A DNA stretch of 24,459 nt from the NCBI GenBank assembly GCA_938014245.1, contig CALLSD010000047.1, positions 1 to 24,459 of the forward strand. Reading direction: 5' to 3'. Below are positions 15,649-23,329 of the stretch, one piece after another. The DNA comes from an uncultured Actinomyces sp. Its GTDB lineage: Bacteria; Actinomycetota; Actinomycetes; Actinomycetales; Actinomycetaceae. How positions within the stretch are numbered: the first letter of the stretch is position 1; every line of letters starts with the position of its first letter. A program made the translations under genes and the position numbers. A model generated the notes under the pieces. The model was not told the DNA's origin. It worked only from the letters and a program-made list of their open reading frames with translations, and did no database searches.

Positions 15649-16923
15649 ATGAGCATGGCGGAGCATTCCGAATCACAGCACAAGGCTCAACGGCGAGCAG
15701 GTTTGGGTAGAGGGCTCGGTGCTCTCATCCCCCAGGCACAGAGTGAGAATCCCGAGGAGGTAGCAAAGCGCCCCCTCGATGTCCTCTTCCCTGGTCAGCG
15801 TTCAAGTACGACCACGCGGGGAGGTTCCGCGCGCGAACTGCTCGAACCGAAGACTAGGAAGTCGTCGAGTAGCCGTAGTAGTGCTGCTTCAAAGCCCGTC
15901 AGGACGCGTAAAGCTCAGGAGTCGAAGGCGCAGGGAGGCTCGGAAGGCGGTGAAAAGGGGGAAGCGAGTTCCACCTCGGTATCGGCCGCGGCCGCGTCGT
16001 CCAAGGAAAGCCGCGACGATCAAAACGATGTTTCACGTGAAACATCGGAACTTGTGCAGGTACCAGGTGCGACCTTTGCAGAGATTCCTTTGGAGCAGAT
16101 CGTTCCTAATACACGTCAGCCGCGTCAAGTGTTTGATGAAGATGATCTGAACGAACTCGCTGCCTCCATTCGCGAGGTCGGTGTTCTGCAGCCAATTGTT
16201 GTCCGTAGGATCGCGCTCGATCAGGAACCTTCTGAAACTCTGAAGGAACTCCTGAAGGAGAAGCCAGAGGCACGCTACGAACTCATCATGGGTGAGCGCC
16301 GACTGCGAGCAAGCGAATTGGCGGGGCTGTCGAGTATTCCAGCGATTGTACGTCATACCGAGGATGAAGATCTTCTGCGTGACGCCTTGCTTGAAAACCT
16401 TCATCGTGCGCAGCTCAATCCCCTTGAAGAAGCGTTTGCATATCAGCAGCTCATGGCAGATTTCGGGGCGACGCAGGAAGAACTCTCGAAGAAGATTGCA
16501 CGTTCGCGACCCCAGATTGCAAACACCCTCCGACTGCTAAAGCTTCCCGCCTCGGTTCAAAAGAAGGTCTCTGCGCAAGTGCTTTCAGCAGGGCATGCCC
16601 GTGCACTACTGGGGCTGAGCACCCCTGAAGAGATGGAGATTCTCGCCAATCGCATTATTGCGGAGGGCCTCTCCGTACGTACAACCGAAGAACTCGTTCG
16701 CTTAGGTTCAATCCAGCGACCGACGCGTACCTCAGTGAAGCGTATGAAGGTTGCTTCTCCTCTTGGTGAACATATGAGCCAGGTACTTGCCGACGCATGG
16801 GATACCCGGGTGACGATCTCTGAGGGCAAGCGTAAGGGCAAGATCATTATCGAGTTTGCAGGTAACGAGGATCTTCAACGTCTTGCGGATCTTCTCCTCC
16901 CAAAGGCGAACCGCGAAGACTAA
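15649..16923 (+). CDS. parB: Chromosome partitioning protein ParB (Spo0J)
   Basis: ParB (424 residues) is the CTP-dependent clamp that loads at parS. The N-terminal RRAGLGRGLGALIP (15-28) is the ParA-stimulating peptide. A Ser/Arg/Lys/Glu-rich linker of roughly 110 residues follows, long for the family. The ParB N-domain starts at EIPLEQIVPNTRQPR, with CTP-binding motifs GERRLRA (215-221) and ENLHR (249-253). The helix-turn-helix is about 275-297, and the C-terminal dimerisation segment ends in DLQRLADLLLPK. A parS site lies inside the gene and is translated as VSRET (128-132) in the linker. The start is ATG 15649 or ATG 15655, neither with a strong ribosome-binding site. Confidence 0.96.
   Translation: MSMAEHSESQHKAQRRAGLGRGLGALIPQAQSENPEEVAKRPLDVLFPGQRSSTTTRGGSARELLEPKTRKSSSSRSSAASKPVRTRKAQESKAQGGSEGGEKGEASSTSVSAAAASSKESRDDQNDVSRETSELVQVPGATFAEIPLEQIVPNTRQPRQVFDEDDLNELAASIREVGVLQPIVVRRIALDQEPSETLKELLKEKPEARYELIMGERRLRASELAGLSSIPAIVRHTEDEDLLRDALLENLHRAQLNPLEEAFAYQQLMADFGATQEELSKKIARSRPQIANTLRLLKLPASVQKKVSAQVLSAGHARALLGLSTPEEMEILANRIIAEGLSVRTTEELVRLGSIQRPTRTSVKRMKVASPLGEHMSQVLADAWDTRVTISEGKRKGKIIIEFAGNEDLQRLADLLLPKANRED
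16029..16044. other. parS site 2 (inside parB)
   Basis: A second perfect TGTTTCACGTGAAACA lies in the part of parB that encodes the disordered linker, within a 22-bp perfect palindrome (16026-16047). Its coding frame reads VSRET. It is 431 bp from site 1. Confidence 0.95.
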
Positions 16924-17066
16924 TCCCTAGTTGTTGCAGCTGGCGCAGGTACTGCATTGAATTGAATGCCCTCAAGGGTCGGCCTTCACGTGAGCTGGAT
17001 GAAAGTCTCGCAGCCGAAGCTGAGGCCTTGGCAGACTCGCTAACAAGACCAGAAAGGCAAAGTACA

Positions 17067-17104
17067 TGTGTGGGTGATGTTTCACGTGAAACATCACCCA
17101 CACA
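17067..17104. other. parS site 3 in a perfect 38-bp palindrome
   Basis: The 16-bp parS core is at 17078-17093. Unlike sites 1 and 2, symmetry continues without mismatch for 11 bp on each side, with arms GTGTGGGTGA and their complement. It lies 143 bp after the parB stop and ahead of the HAD gene. As RNA it would form a 19-bp hairpin with no real loop; no T-tract follows on either strand, so a terminator role is only possible. The rest of the 249-bp gap 16924-17172 holds a doubtful 49-codon frame (16962-17111) and the HAD promoter region. Confidence 0.9.
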
Positions 17105-17120
17105 AGTATGAGAAGGCGGT

Positions 17121-17149
17121 TTGTTGTCTCGGCAGTAATGCGAGACAAT
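17121..17149 (+). promoter_or_regulatory. Putative HAD-gene promoter overlapped by an 8-bp inverted repeat
   Basis: TTGTTG (17121-17126) and GACAAT (17144-17149) are spaced by 17 bases. A perfect inverted repeat, TTGTCTCG (17124-17131) and CGAGACAA (17141-17148), overlaps both hexamers with a 9-base centre. This has the geometry of a repressor operator. The regulator is unknown and the promoter call rests on consensus only. Confidence 0.5.
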
Positions 17150-17172
17150 AGAGCCGGAGGTTCACAGCACTT

Positions 17173-17805
17173 ATGGATAGACCACAACCTGATCTCATCT
17201 ACTTCGACATTGGTGGAGTTCTGGTCACACAGCGGCCTGATCCTCAGCAATTTGCCTCGATTCTTAACCTAGGAAACGAGCCTCACGTGCTGACACTGAT
17301 TGACCACGCAATCTGGGCCCACCGAGACGCATATGACGAAGGCATGACAGATAAGGAATTCTGGAATGCCGTCAGCGGTGACTGCGGACTACCGGAGCCT
17401 AGTGAAACAGAGCTCGATGAGCTTGTCACTGCGGACTCTCGACGAATGTACGGGATTGATGAGTGTGCCGCGTACCTTCTTGAGGAGCTGAAGGCGAAGG
17501 GCTACACCATGGGGGTACTGACGAACATGCCATCGCCGCACGCCTCAATCGTGATGGAAAGCCCATGGGCACATAAGTACTTCAACGGCCCCATGATCTT
17601 CTCCTCCTATGTCGGAGTCGCGAAGCCGAATCGTGGAATCTATCGAGAGGCGATCGAAGCGGCTCAGATCGAAGCAGAAAGTATTCTGTTTATCGACGAT
17701 CGCGAAGAGAATACAAAGGCTGCAGAGTTTCTCGGTATTTCCACATTGACCTGGTCAAATGCTCATGAAACACGAGAAAGACTGATAGAACTCGGAATCC
17801 TCTGA
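17173..17805 (+). CDS. HAD-family hydrolase, YihX-like
   Basis: A 210-residue haloacid-dehalogenase superfamily phosphatase of subfamily IA. Motif I is FDIGGVLV with nucleophile Asp12. The second aspartate of the usual DxD is Gly14, as in YihX-type glucose-1-phosphate phosphatases. Motif II is LTN (116-118), motif III Lys151 in VAKPNRGIY, and motif IV FIDDREEN with Asp175/Asp176. The small helical cap between motifs I and II fits a soluble phosphate-ester hydrolase. The substrate cannot be read from the sequence. GGAGG lies 12 bases before ATG 17173, longer than ideal, but no closer in-frame start exists. The gene converges on ddl through a shared hairpin and has its own putative promoter. 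Confidence 0.85.
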   Translation: MDRPQPDLIYFDIGGVLVTQRPDPQQFASILNLGNEPHVLTLIDHAIWAHRDAYDEGMTDKEFWNAVSGDCGLPEPSETELDELVTADSRRMYGIDECAAYLLEELKAKGYTMGVLTNMPSPHASIVMESPWAHKYFNGPMIFSSYVGVAKPNRGIYREAIEAAQIEAESILFIDDREENTKAAEFLGISTLTWSNAHETRERLIELGIL

Positions 17806-17814
17806 GACGTGAAA

Positions 17815-17849
17815 ATGATGGGCGGGCACCCGAGGTGCCCGCCCATCAT
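17815..17849. terminator. Bidirectional terminator between HAD gene and ddl
   Basis: Perfectly paired 16-base arms (17815-17830 and 17834-17849) with a 3-base loop lie between two convergent genes. On the minus strand the hairpin is followed by a short T-run, favouring termination of the aminotransferase-ddl transcript. On the plus strand the following bases are not T-rich. Confidence 0.82.
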
Positions 17850-17881
17850 CGCAATAAAAGCGGAAACGCAATGCGCCGAGC

Positions 17882-18832
17882 TCAGCCTCGGATCGCAACG
17901 TAACGGACGATCGCAGCGCAGATCTCATCGAAGGAACCCGTGGCCTCGGCAGCCTGGGGGAAGAGCGAAGTGTCGGTCATTCCGGGCGAAACATTGGCGT
18001 CAATGAACCAGAAGCTGCCGTTGTCATCAACAATGAAGTCGATACGCGAGAGATCACGAAGACCAAGCAGTTCGTGGATCTGAATTGCGGCGGCCTGGAC
18101 ATCCGTCATCTCATCGTTGCTCAGGCGAGCGGGTACAAAGTATTCGCTCTCATCGGTTGTATAGCGTGCCTCGTAATCGTAGTGACCGTCATCCGTCGAG
18201 ACCTCGACAGGCGGCAAAGCGATGGGTCCTTCGTCAAGATCCACAACCGAAACGGCGATATCGCGACCTTCAATGAAACGCTCAAGCATGACATGTTCCT
18301 CATAGGAGAAAGCATCGACCATGGCGGAGCGAAGATCACCGGGATCCTGAGCACGAGACATTCCAAGAGCCGAACCGCCCGAAGAAGGCTTTACGACAAG
18401 CGGGAAAGTAAGGGAAGAGTTGATCATCCCAAGAACGTTATGTGCTCCGAGCTGGCGGAACAGGAGCTGGGGAAGGGCAATCCATCCGGGGGTATCAAGC
18501 CCGGCCGCGCCAACAAGGGCCTTGGCGGTGGGCTTGTTGGAAGCAAGCATCGCCTGCGCAGGTGTTGACCCAACGTAAGGAACCCCGACACCCTCGAGAA
18601 GGGATTGAAGGGAGCCATCTTCACCCAAAGATCCGTGGACAAGCGGCCACACAACATCGGGGCCGAAAGCGGAAATCTCTGAAGGAAGATTCTGATCAAA
18701 ATCGACGACCTTTGCATCAAAACCCTGGTTGATCAGGGAGTTTGCAACGCGACGTCCGGAGCGGACCGAAACATCACGCTCATGGGTCAGCCCGCCCGCG
18801 ACAATAAGGACCTTTAATGAGTCAGTGGACAT
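17882..18832 (-). CDS. D-alanine--D-alanine ligase family protein
   Basis: This is an ATP-grasp ligase of 316 residues, close to the E. coli DdlB length. Such enzymes make D-Ala-D-Ala for peptidoglycan. Visible landmarks are Glu18 in THERDVSVRSG, HGSLGEDGSLQ, Lys100, Lys148 in VVKPSSGGSALGMS, the YDYEARY segment (218-224), Asp265 in RIDF, and FIDANVSPGMT. Two active-site positions differ from E. coli: Asp278 replaces the metal-binding Glu270, and Val281 replaces Thr in EANTSPGMT; KPSREGSSVGMS is also altered. It may be the true Ddl or a paralogue with another dipeptide product. Start ATG 18832 is 18 bases after the aminotransferase stop, so both are in one operon ending at 17815-17849. Confidence 0.83.
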   Translation of the reverse strand: MSTDSLKVLIVAGGLTHERDVSVRSGRRVANSLINQGFDAKVVDFDQNLPSEISAFGPDVVWPLVHGSLGEDGSLQSLLEGVGVPYVGSTPAQAMLASNKPTAKALVGAAGLDTPGWIALPQLLFRQLGAHNVLGMINSSLTFPLVVKPSSGGSALGMSRAQDPGDLRSAMVDAFSYEEHVMLERFIEGRDIAVSVVDLDEGPIALPPVEVSTDDGHYDYEARYTTDESEYFVPARLSNDEMTDVQAAAIQIHELLGLRDLSRIDFIVDDNGSFWFIDANVSPGMTDTSLFPQAAEATGSFDEICAAIVRYVAIRG

Positions 18833-18850
18833 GACGATTTCTCCTCGAAA

Positions 18851-20170
18851 TTAGTCTTCGGTGTGAACGGAACCATCATGACGGTTCGTTAAAAATTCAG
18901 CTTCTTCTTCGGGTGCAACGCCGAACATATCGACGAGCTGCTTCTCAGCATTAACAACGCCAGCAAGGCGACGAATACCCTCACGGATACGATCAGGCTC
19001 GGGATAGCAGAAGGACAAGCGCATGTGATCGGCTCCCCGACCGTCGTAGTAGAAAGCAGTGCCGGAAACATAGGCTACCTGCGCCTTCACGGCGCGAGGA
19101 AGCATGCTGCGCGCATTCAGGCCCTCAGGGAGGGTTACCCACGTGTAGAAACCGCCATCGGGAGTCGTCCACGAACACTCGGGCATGTACTCCGCCAGGG
19201 CATCCAACATGGCCTTGCAACGCTCGGCGTACATTGCACGATAGACCTTAACCTGGCTGTACCAGTCATAACCCGCCAGGTAGCTCGAGAGGAACATCTG
19301 ACCGAACATACCCGGAGACAAAATAGCGGCCTCAGAAGCCAACACCAGCTTCGCACGAATGGCGTGAGGAGCAAGCGCCCAGCCAATACGCATACCGGGC
19401 GCGAACATCTTCGAAACCGAACCCAAGTAGACAACGCCCTCGGGAGACCACGAACGAAGTGCGGGAAGCGGATCGGAATCAAAACCAAGCAAGCCGTACG
19501 GGTTATCTTCCAAAATCAACACGTGTTCACGCATGCAGATTTCAGCGATCAGGGGGCGACGCTCCAAAGAAAGCGTGACGCCCGCAGGATTGTGGAAGTT
19601 CGGGATCGTGTAAAGGAACTTAATGGCGCGACCGGCGGACTTCAGGCGACGGATCGTCTCTTCTAAGGCCTCGGGAATGATGCCGTTGTCATCCATATCA
19701 ACGTGAATGACATCGGCTTGGCGGGCACGGAAACAGCCAAGGGCGCCAACGTAGGAAGGAGACTCGGCCAAAACAACGTCACCGGAATCGATAAAGAGCT
19801 CGGCCATCAAGTCGAGTGCCTGTTGCGAACCCGTCGTAATGACGACGTCGTCAGGGTCAGCACCGATGATGCCGTCATAGGTCATGACGTTGACAAGTTG
19901 CTCGCGCAAGGGTTCCCAGCCCTGGCCCGAACCGTATTGCAGTGCCTGGGCGCCGGAGGAAAGGATCAGCTCCTTCGCGGTTTCGGCCAAGCTCTCCAGA
20001 GGAAGATCCTTCAGGTTCGGCATCCCGCCCGCAAGTGAAACAACCTCGGGCCGCGAGACGACAGAAAAAAGCGCGCGAATCTCAGAAGCTCGCAGGTTGT
20101 GAGCTCGATCGGCGTAGGCATCAAACCACGGGTCGAGTCGAGTTCCCTGCAACTGAGAATCCTGAGTCAT
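18851..20170 (-). CDS. PLP-dependent aminotransferase (fold type I, LysN/MocR-like catalytic domain)
   Basis: A 439-residue class I/II aminotransferase without the GntR helix-turn-helix of MocR regulators. The Schiff-base lysine is Lys254 in YLGSVSKMFAPGMRIGW. ITTGSQQALD (111-120) binds the cofactor phosphate, NFHNPAG (191-197) supplies the pyridoxal-oxygen Asn, and EDNPYG (221-226) supplies the pyridine-nitrogen Asp. This subgroup includes 2-aminoadipate and branched/aromatic aminotransferases; the substrate is not readable here. Being cotranscribed with a D-Ala-D-Ala ligase hints at amino-acid supply for the wall, which is inference. The start ATG is preceded by AGAAAGG, and a good promoter lies at 20224-20252. 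The C-terminal ~20 residues are acidic and unremarkable. Confidence 0.9.
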   Translation of the reverse strand: MTQDSQLQGTRLDPWFDAYADRAHNLRASEIRALFSVVSRPEVVSLAGGMPNLKDLPLESLAETAKELILSSGAQALQYGSGQGWEPLREQLVNVMTYDGIIGADPDDVVITTGSQQALDLMAELFIDSGDVVLAESPSYVGALGCFRARQADVIHVDMDDNGIIPEALEETIRRLKSAGRAIKFLYTIPNFHNPAGVTLSLERRPLIAEICMREHVLILEDNPYGLLGFDSDPLPALRSWSPEGVVYLGSVSKMFAPGMRIGWALAPHAIRAKLVLASEAAILSPGMFGQMFLSSYLAGYDWYSQVKVYRAMYAERCKAMLDALAEYMPECSWTTPDGGFYTWVTLPEGLNARSMLPRAVKAQVAYVSGTAFYYDGRGADHMRLSFCYPEPDRIREGIRRLAGVVNAEKQLVDMFGVAPEEEAEFLTNRHDGSVHTED

Positions 20171-20223
20171 AATCGCGAACCTTTCTGAGTCACTATGTCA
20201 AAAGACACATGTCCAAGTGTGCC

Positions 20224-20252
20224 ACTATTCGCCCACTATTGGATACCGTCAA
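20224..20252 (-). promoter_or_regulatory. Promoter of the aminotransferase-ddl operon
   Basis: On the minus strand TTGACG (20247-20252) and AATAGT (20224-20229) are spaced by exactly 17 bases, about 54 bases before the aminotransferase start. A direct repeat CCACTATT (20222-20229 and 20233-20240, plus-strand reading) overlaps the -10 and spacer and could be a regulator site. Confidence 0.6.
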
Positions 20253-20269
20253 CGAGGCCGTGGATACCT

Positions 20270-20974
20270 TTAATCCATGCCGTGCGGATCCGCTTCCTCA
20301 ACGGAGTAGATGCCGGGAAGATCGGAGATCGTTGCAATCAGTGCAGGGAGTGCAACGCGGTCGGCGGTCGTCGTTTCGATGTACGCATGGCCACGCTTGC
20401 CTTCGGTATCGCTGCGAACCTGGGAAATACGCCACTTCGACTCCGTCATCACGTTCATCACGCGACGCATCACCCCTTGACCGGAGTCGAAGACGACTTC
20501 AAGCACAACGGTATTTGGCCGGCGCGGAGAATGCGGACCGATGTGGCGGGCAAGCGGCGTAAGGGCAAAAACAATGATGAAGTGCATGAGCGTCACTGCA
20601 ACGCCCGCGACCCACAATCCCGCGCCACACGCCATACCAATTCCAGCAGTTTCCCACACCGTGGCGGCGGTGGTCAGACCGCGCACCGCACCTGAACGCG
20701 TCAAAATGATGCCGGCACCGAGGAAGCCAATACCGGAAACAATCTGTGCGGCGACACGCGAGGGATCTACGCGGACCAAATCTGCGGCGAGCACATCGTT
20801 GAAGCCATACTTGGAGACCACCATGAGGAGAGCAGAGGTCATGCCAACGATTGCGTCCGTGCGTAAGCCCGCGCTCTTTCCGCGCGCTTGACGCTCCAAA
20901 CCGATCAGGGATGACAAGAACAGTGCAAGGAGAATCCCGGCGATCTGCTCAAAGTGTTGGGTGAGGGTGAGCAT
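20270..20974 (-). CDS. MgtC/SapB family membrane protein
   Basis: A 234-residue protein beginning MLTLTQHFEQIAGILLAL. The N-terminal 145 residues form four to five hydrophobic segments. They carry the MgtC signature: LIGLERQARGKSAGLRTDAIVGMTSALL, then QIVSGIGFLGAGII and GLTTAATVWETAGIGMACG. The last ~80 residues make the soluble ACT-like C-terminal domain seen in longer MgtC proteins. MgtC relatives are linked to magnesium and phosphate homeostasis and, in pathogens, to inhibition of F-type ATPase and survival at low Mg. An in-frame ATG seven codons upstream exists, but AAGGAA lies six bases before the ATG at 20972-20974, so that start is used. No neighbour gives a functional hint, and no Mg-sensing leader is evident. 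Confidence 0.88.
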   Translation of the reverse strand: MLTLTQHFEQIAGILLALFLSSLIGLERQARGKSAGLRTDAIVGMTSALLMVVSKYGFNDVLAADLVRVDPSRVAAQIVSGIGFLGAGIILTRSGAVRGLTTAATVWETAGIGMACGAGLWVAGVAVTLMHFIIVFALTPLARHIGPHSPRRPNTVVLEVVFDSGQGVMRRVMNVMTESKWRISQVRSDTEGKRGHAYIETTTADRVALPALIATISDLPGIYSVEEADPHGMD

Positions 20975-21104
20975 GGCTTTCCTTGGTAATAACAATGATG
21001 TGCACGTAATTGTTTCCTAGGGTACATCCCCATCGTCACGACCAGGGGTAAATCAGGGCAATACCCAATAGTGAACGCGGGTAGCTCACGAGCACACTAA
21101 AACT

Positions 21105-21845
21105 ATGACTACTCCACTGCAGCAGGGCGCAAGCGCGCCAGACGCACCCAACGTATCCACGGCCTCGGGAATGATCGTTCGCGGGCTGACAAAAACCTAC
21201 CAGCGAGGCGGAAACACGGTCCTCGCACTGGCGGGAGTAAGCCTCTCGATCCCCCAGGGGAGCCAACTGGCCATCATGGGACCCTCAGGATGCGGTAAAA
21301 CGACCTTGCTGCACTGCCTCGCGGGGGTTCTTCGCCCGACTTCGGGAAGCATCATGCTCGATGGCACCGAATTGACGGCGATGAGCGAGGGAGCGATCTC
21401 GCAACTGCGGCTGCGCAATTTTGGTTTTGTCTTCCAAGACGGTCAGCTCCTCCCCGAGCTGCCATGTCAAGAGAATGTTGCAATGCCGCTCATGCTGGCG
21501 GGAGTTGCGCGCAAGAACGCGGTCTCTCAAGCGCAGCAGATCCTGGTGAATCTGGGGCTGGATGGTGCAGGCCCCTACCGTCCGGGGCAACTTTCCGGCG
21601 GGCAAGCACAACGTGTGGCCATCGGGCGCGCGCTCATCACCAACCCCAAAGTTGTCTTTGCTGACGAACCGACGGGCGCGCTGGACCAGGGGACGGGCGC
21701 TGAAGTCATGAGTGTCCTGACCGGAGCGTGCTCGGCGACGGGTGCCAGCCTGATCTTGGTGACCCACGATCCTTCAGTTGCCGCCCGCCTCCCGCACGAA
21801 ATCCACATGCGCGACGGCTTGATCGATCAGCAGGTGTCGCGATGA
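21105..21845 (+). CDS. ABC transporter ATP-binding protein (MacB/LolD/BceA type)
   Basis: This 246-residue ATPase energises the permease encoded next to it. Motifs are Walker A GPSGCGKT (59-66), Q-loop Gln111, signature LSGGQ (163-167), Walker B VVFADE with Glu188, the D-loop ALD and switch His221. ADEPTGALD and the overall layout fit the LolD/MacB/BceA group that pairs with FtsX-type permeases. About 20 polar residues precede the domain. No ribosome-binding site is seen before ATG 21105, so either the mRNA is leaderless or an internal start such as ATG 21171 is used. Its stop overlaps the permease start (ATGA). The 130-bp gap to mgtC is divergent and no clear promoter is assigned. Confidence 0.92.
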   Translation: MTTPLQQGASAPDAPNVSTASGMIVRGLTKTYQRGGNTVLALAGVSLSIPQGSQLAIMGPSGCGKTTLLHCLAGVLRPTSGSIMLDGTELTAMSEGAISQLRLRNFGFVFQDGQLLPELPCQENVAMPLMLAGVARKNAVSQAQQILVNLGLDGAGPYRPGQLSGGQAQRVAIGRALITNPKVVFADEPTGALDQGTGAEVMSVLTGACSATGASLILVTHDPSVAARLPHEIHMRDGLIDQQVSR

Positions 21846-23191
21846 GCGCAACACTGACCGCCGCCAAGGCAACACTGCGCTCGCGTGACCGAGCGACAAC
21901 AATCCTGACGGTTCTTGCCTTCACTTTCCCGCACGCGATTTTACTCAGCGTTACAGGAGGAGTGTGCGCATTTGTCTCTCGCGCAAGTAACCCGCCTGCC
22001 GGTTTCAGCGATGTCGCGACCTTCTACGTCGTGATGGCGTGTTTTGCCGCAACGCTGATGATTGTTCCGATCCTTTCGATGGGTGGTGCGGCAGCGCGCC
22101 TGGGGCTGAGTCGCAGAGCGCGTGACCTTGCTGTACTGCGACTCATCGGCTTAAAACCGGGGCAAACTCGACTGGCCTGCGTCATTGAGACCTCGGTTTA
22201 CGCCCTGGTCGGTGTTGTTGCGGGTTCGCTGCTGTACGCAGCGTGCTTACCCGGGTGGACTTTGATTTCATTCCAGGGAATTGCCTTGAGTGTCGGCGAG
22301 ATGTGGGTCGGTCCCCTGATCCTCATTGCCGAGGCCGCGCTGATGATGGTCCTTGCAGCTGCCTCCGCGATGCTTGCGATGCGTCGCGTGGCCGTCACGC
22401 CCCTAGGAGTGAGCCGAAGAAGCGATGTGTCGAAGGTGTCTCCGGTCGGGCTGGGCATAATGGTCGCCCTCATGCTTGTGTGGCTCTTGATTGGTGGAAC
22501 CATCTGGAATGCAGGCATTGCTATCGGCTTATCGGTGCTCTTGGGCTTCATGGGCGTGATCTTTGCATTGGTCAATGTCGTTGGCGCCCTCAGTGTGTCG
22601 ATCTTGGGGCGAGTCATGTCCGCTTGTGCGCGTACGCCCCAGATGATGCTCGCTGGAAGACGCATTACTGATGATCCCAAGAGCGTGTGGCGGTCTTTCG
22701 GTGCGATTGCCTTAGTTGCCTTCCTCGTGGGAGTACTTATGCCGCTCTTTGAGGCAACAAGCGTGTCGAGTAGCGCCGATATGGAAGAGACCAGTGTGAT
22801 CCTGCTCGGTGATATCCGTACGGGGATGCTGCTGACTTTCGGAATCACACTGGTTTTGGGAGCGATCTCTACGGCGATCAACCAGGGGATTCGCGTCATT
22901 GATTCGATCGATCAGATTAAGGCCCTAGAGTACATGGGTTCTCCGGCAAAATTCCTAGACCGCTCGCGCAGGCTTGAAATTATGCTTCCTGCCGTGCTCA
23001 TGATCGGTGGTGCACTGGTGCTGGGACTGTGCTTCATGTCCCCGGTACTGACCATGGGAGTGTCCTTGAGCAGTATGGGAATCTTTATCGGGATGACAGC
23101 GGGAGGAGTCGCGCTGATTCTCTTTGCCTCAGAAAGCACCGGTCCACTGCGCCGCAGGCTGCTCAGTGACATGCGTGAAGGAATGAAATAG
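21842..23191 (+). CDS. FtsX-domain ABC transporter permease
   Basis: A 449-residue integral membrane protein with about ten hydrophobic segments (roughly 21-45, 58-80, 114-137, 158-180, 203-222, 225-255, 286-304, 326-346, 380-402, 408-430). Cytoplasmic coupling segments RRARDLAVLRLIGLKPGQTR (91-110) and ALEYMGSPAKFLDRSRRLE (361-379) mark two FtsX-like halves, as in BceB-type pseudo-dimers. The loop after segment seven has only about 20 residues, so the large extracellular sensor domain of BceB is absent. The start ATG 21842 overlaps the ATPase stop. No adjacent two-component system is present, so bacitracin-type sensing is not supported; the transported substrate is unknown. A terminator lies at 23244-23277. 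Confidence 0.9.
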   Translation: MSATLTAAKATLRSRDRATTILTVLAFTFPHAILLSVTGGVCAFVSRASNPPAGFSDVATFYVVMACFAATLMIVPILSMGGAAARLGLSRRARDLAVLRLIGLKPGQTRLACVIETSVYALVGVVAGSLLYAACLPGWTLISFQGIALSVGEMWVGPLILIAEAALMMVLAAASAMLAMRRVAVTPLGVSRRSDVSKVSPVGLGIMVALMLVWLLIGGTIWNAGIAIGLSVLLGFMGVIFALVNVVGALSVSILGRVMSACARTPQMMLAGRRITDDPKSVWRSFGAIALVAFLVGVLMPLFEATSVSSSADMEETSVILLGDIRTGMLLTFGITLVLGAISTAINQGIRVIDSIDQIKALEYMGSPAKFLDRSRRLEIMLPAVLMIGGALVLGLCFMSPVLTMGVSLSSMGIFIGMTAGGVALILFASESTGPLRRRLLSDMREGMK

Positions 23192-23243
23192 AAAGTCTGG
23201 TAACGACAGGCGTGCTAAAAAATGTCAGATGTCTGCCTGAGCT

Positions 23244-23277
23244 GGGAAAACGTGCACCTAGGGTTGCACGTTTTCCC
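23244..23277 (+). terminator. Terminator of the ABC transporter operon
   Basis: Perfect 13-base arms (23244-23256 and 23265-23277) with an 8-base loop are followed by a T-rich tail (TGCTTTTAACGTTTT). It lies 52 bases after the permease stop on the plus strand. Confidence 0.85.
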
Positions 23278-23329
23278 TGCTTTTAACGTTTTAGACGGAT
23301 TAAAATTAAGCGTATTAGATCGAGAGGTC

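Noticed and set aside
16847..17101. 84-codon minus-strand frame starting in parS site 3
   Set aside because: It runs antisense into the parB 3' end, has no ribosome-binding site, and its first residues are just the translation of the palindrome.
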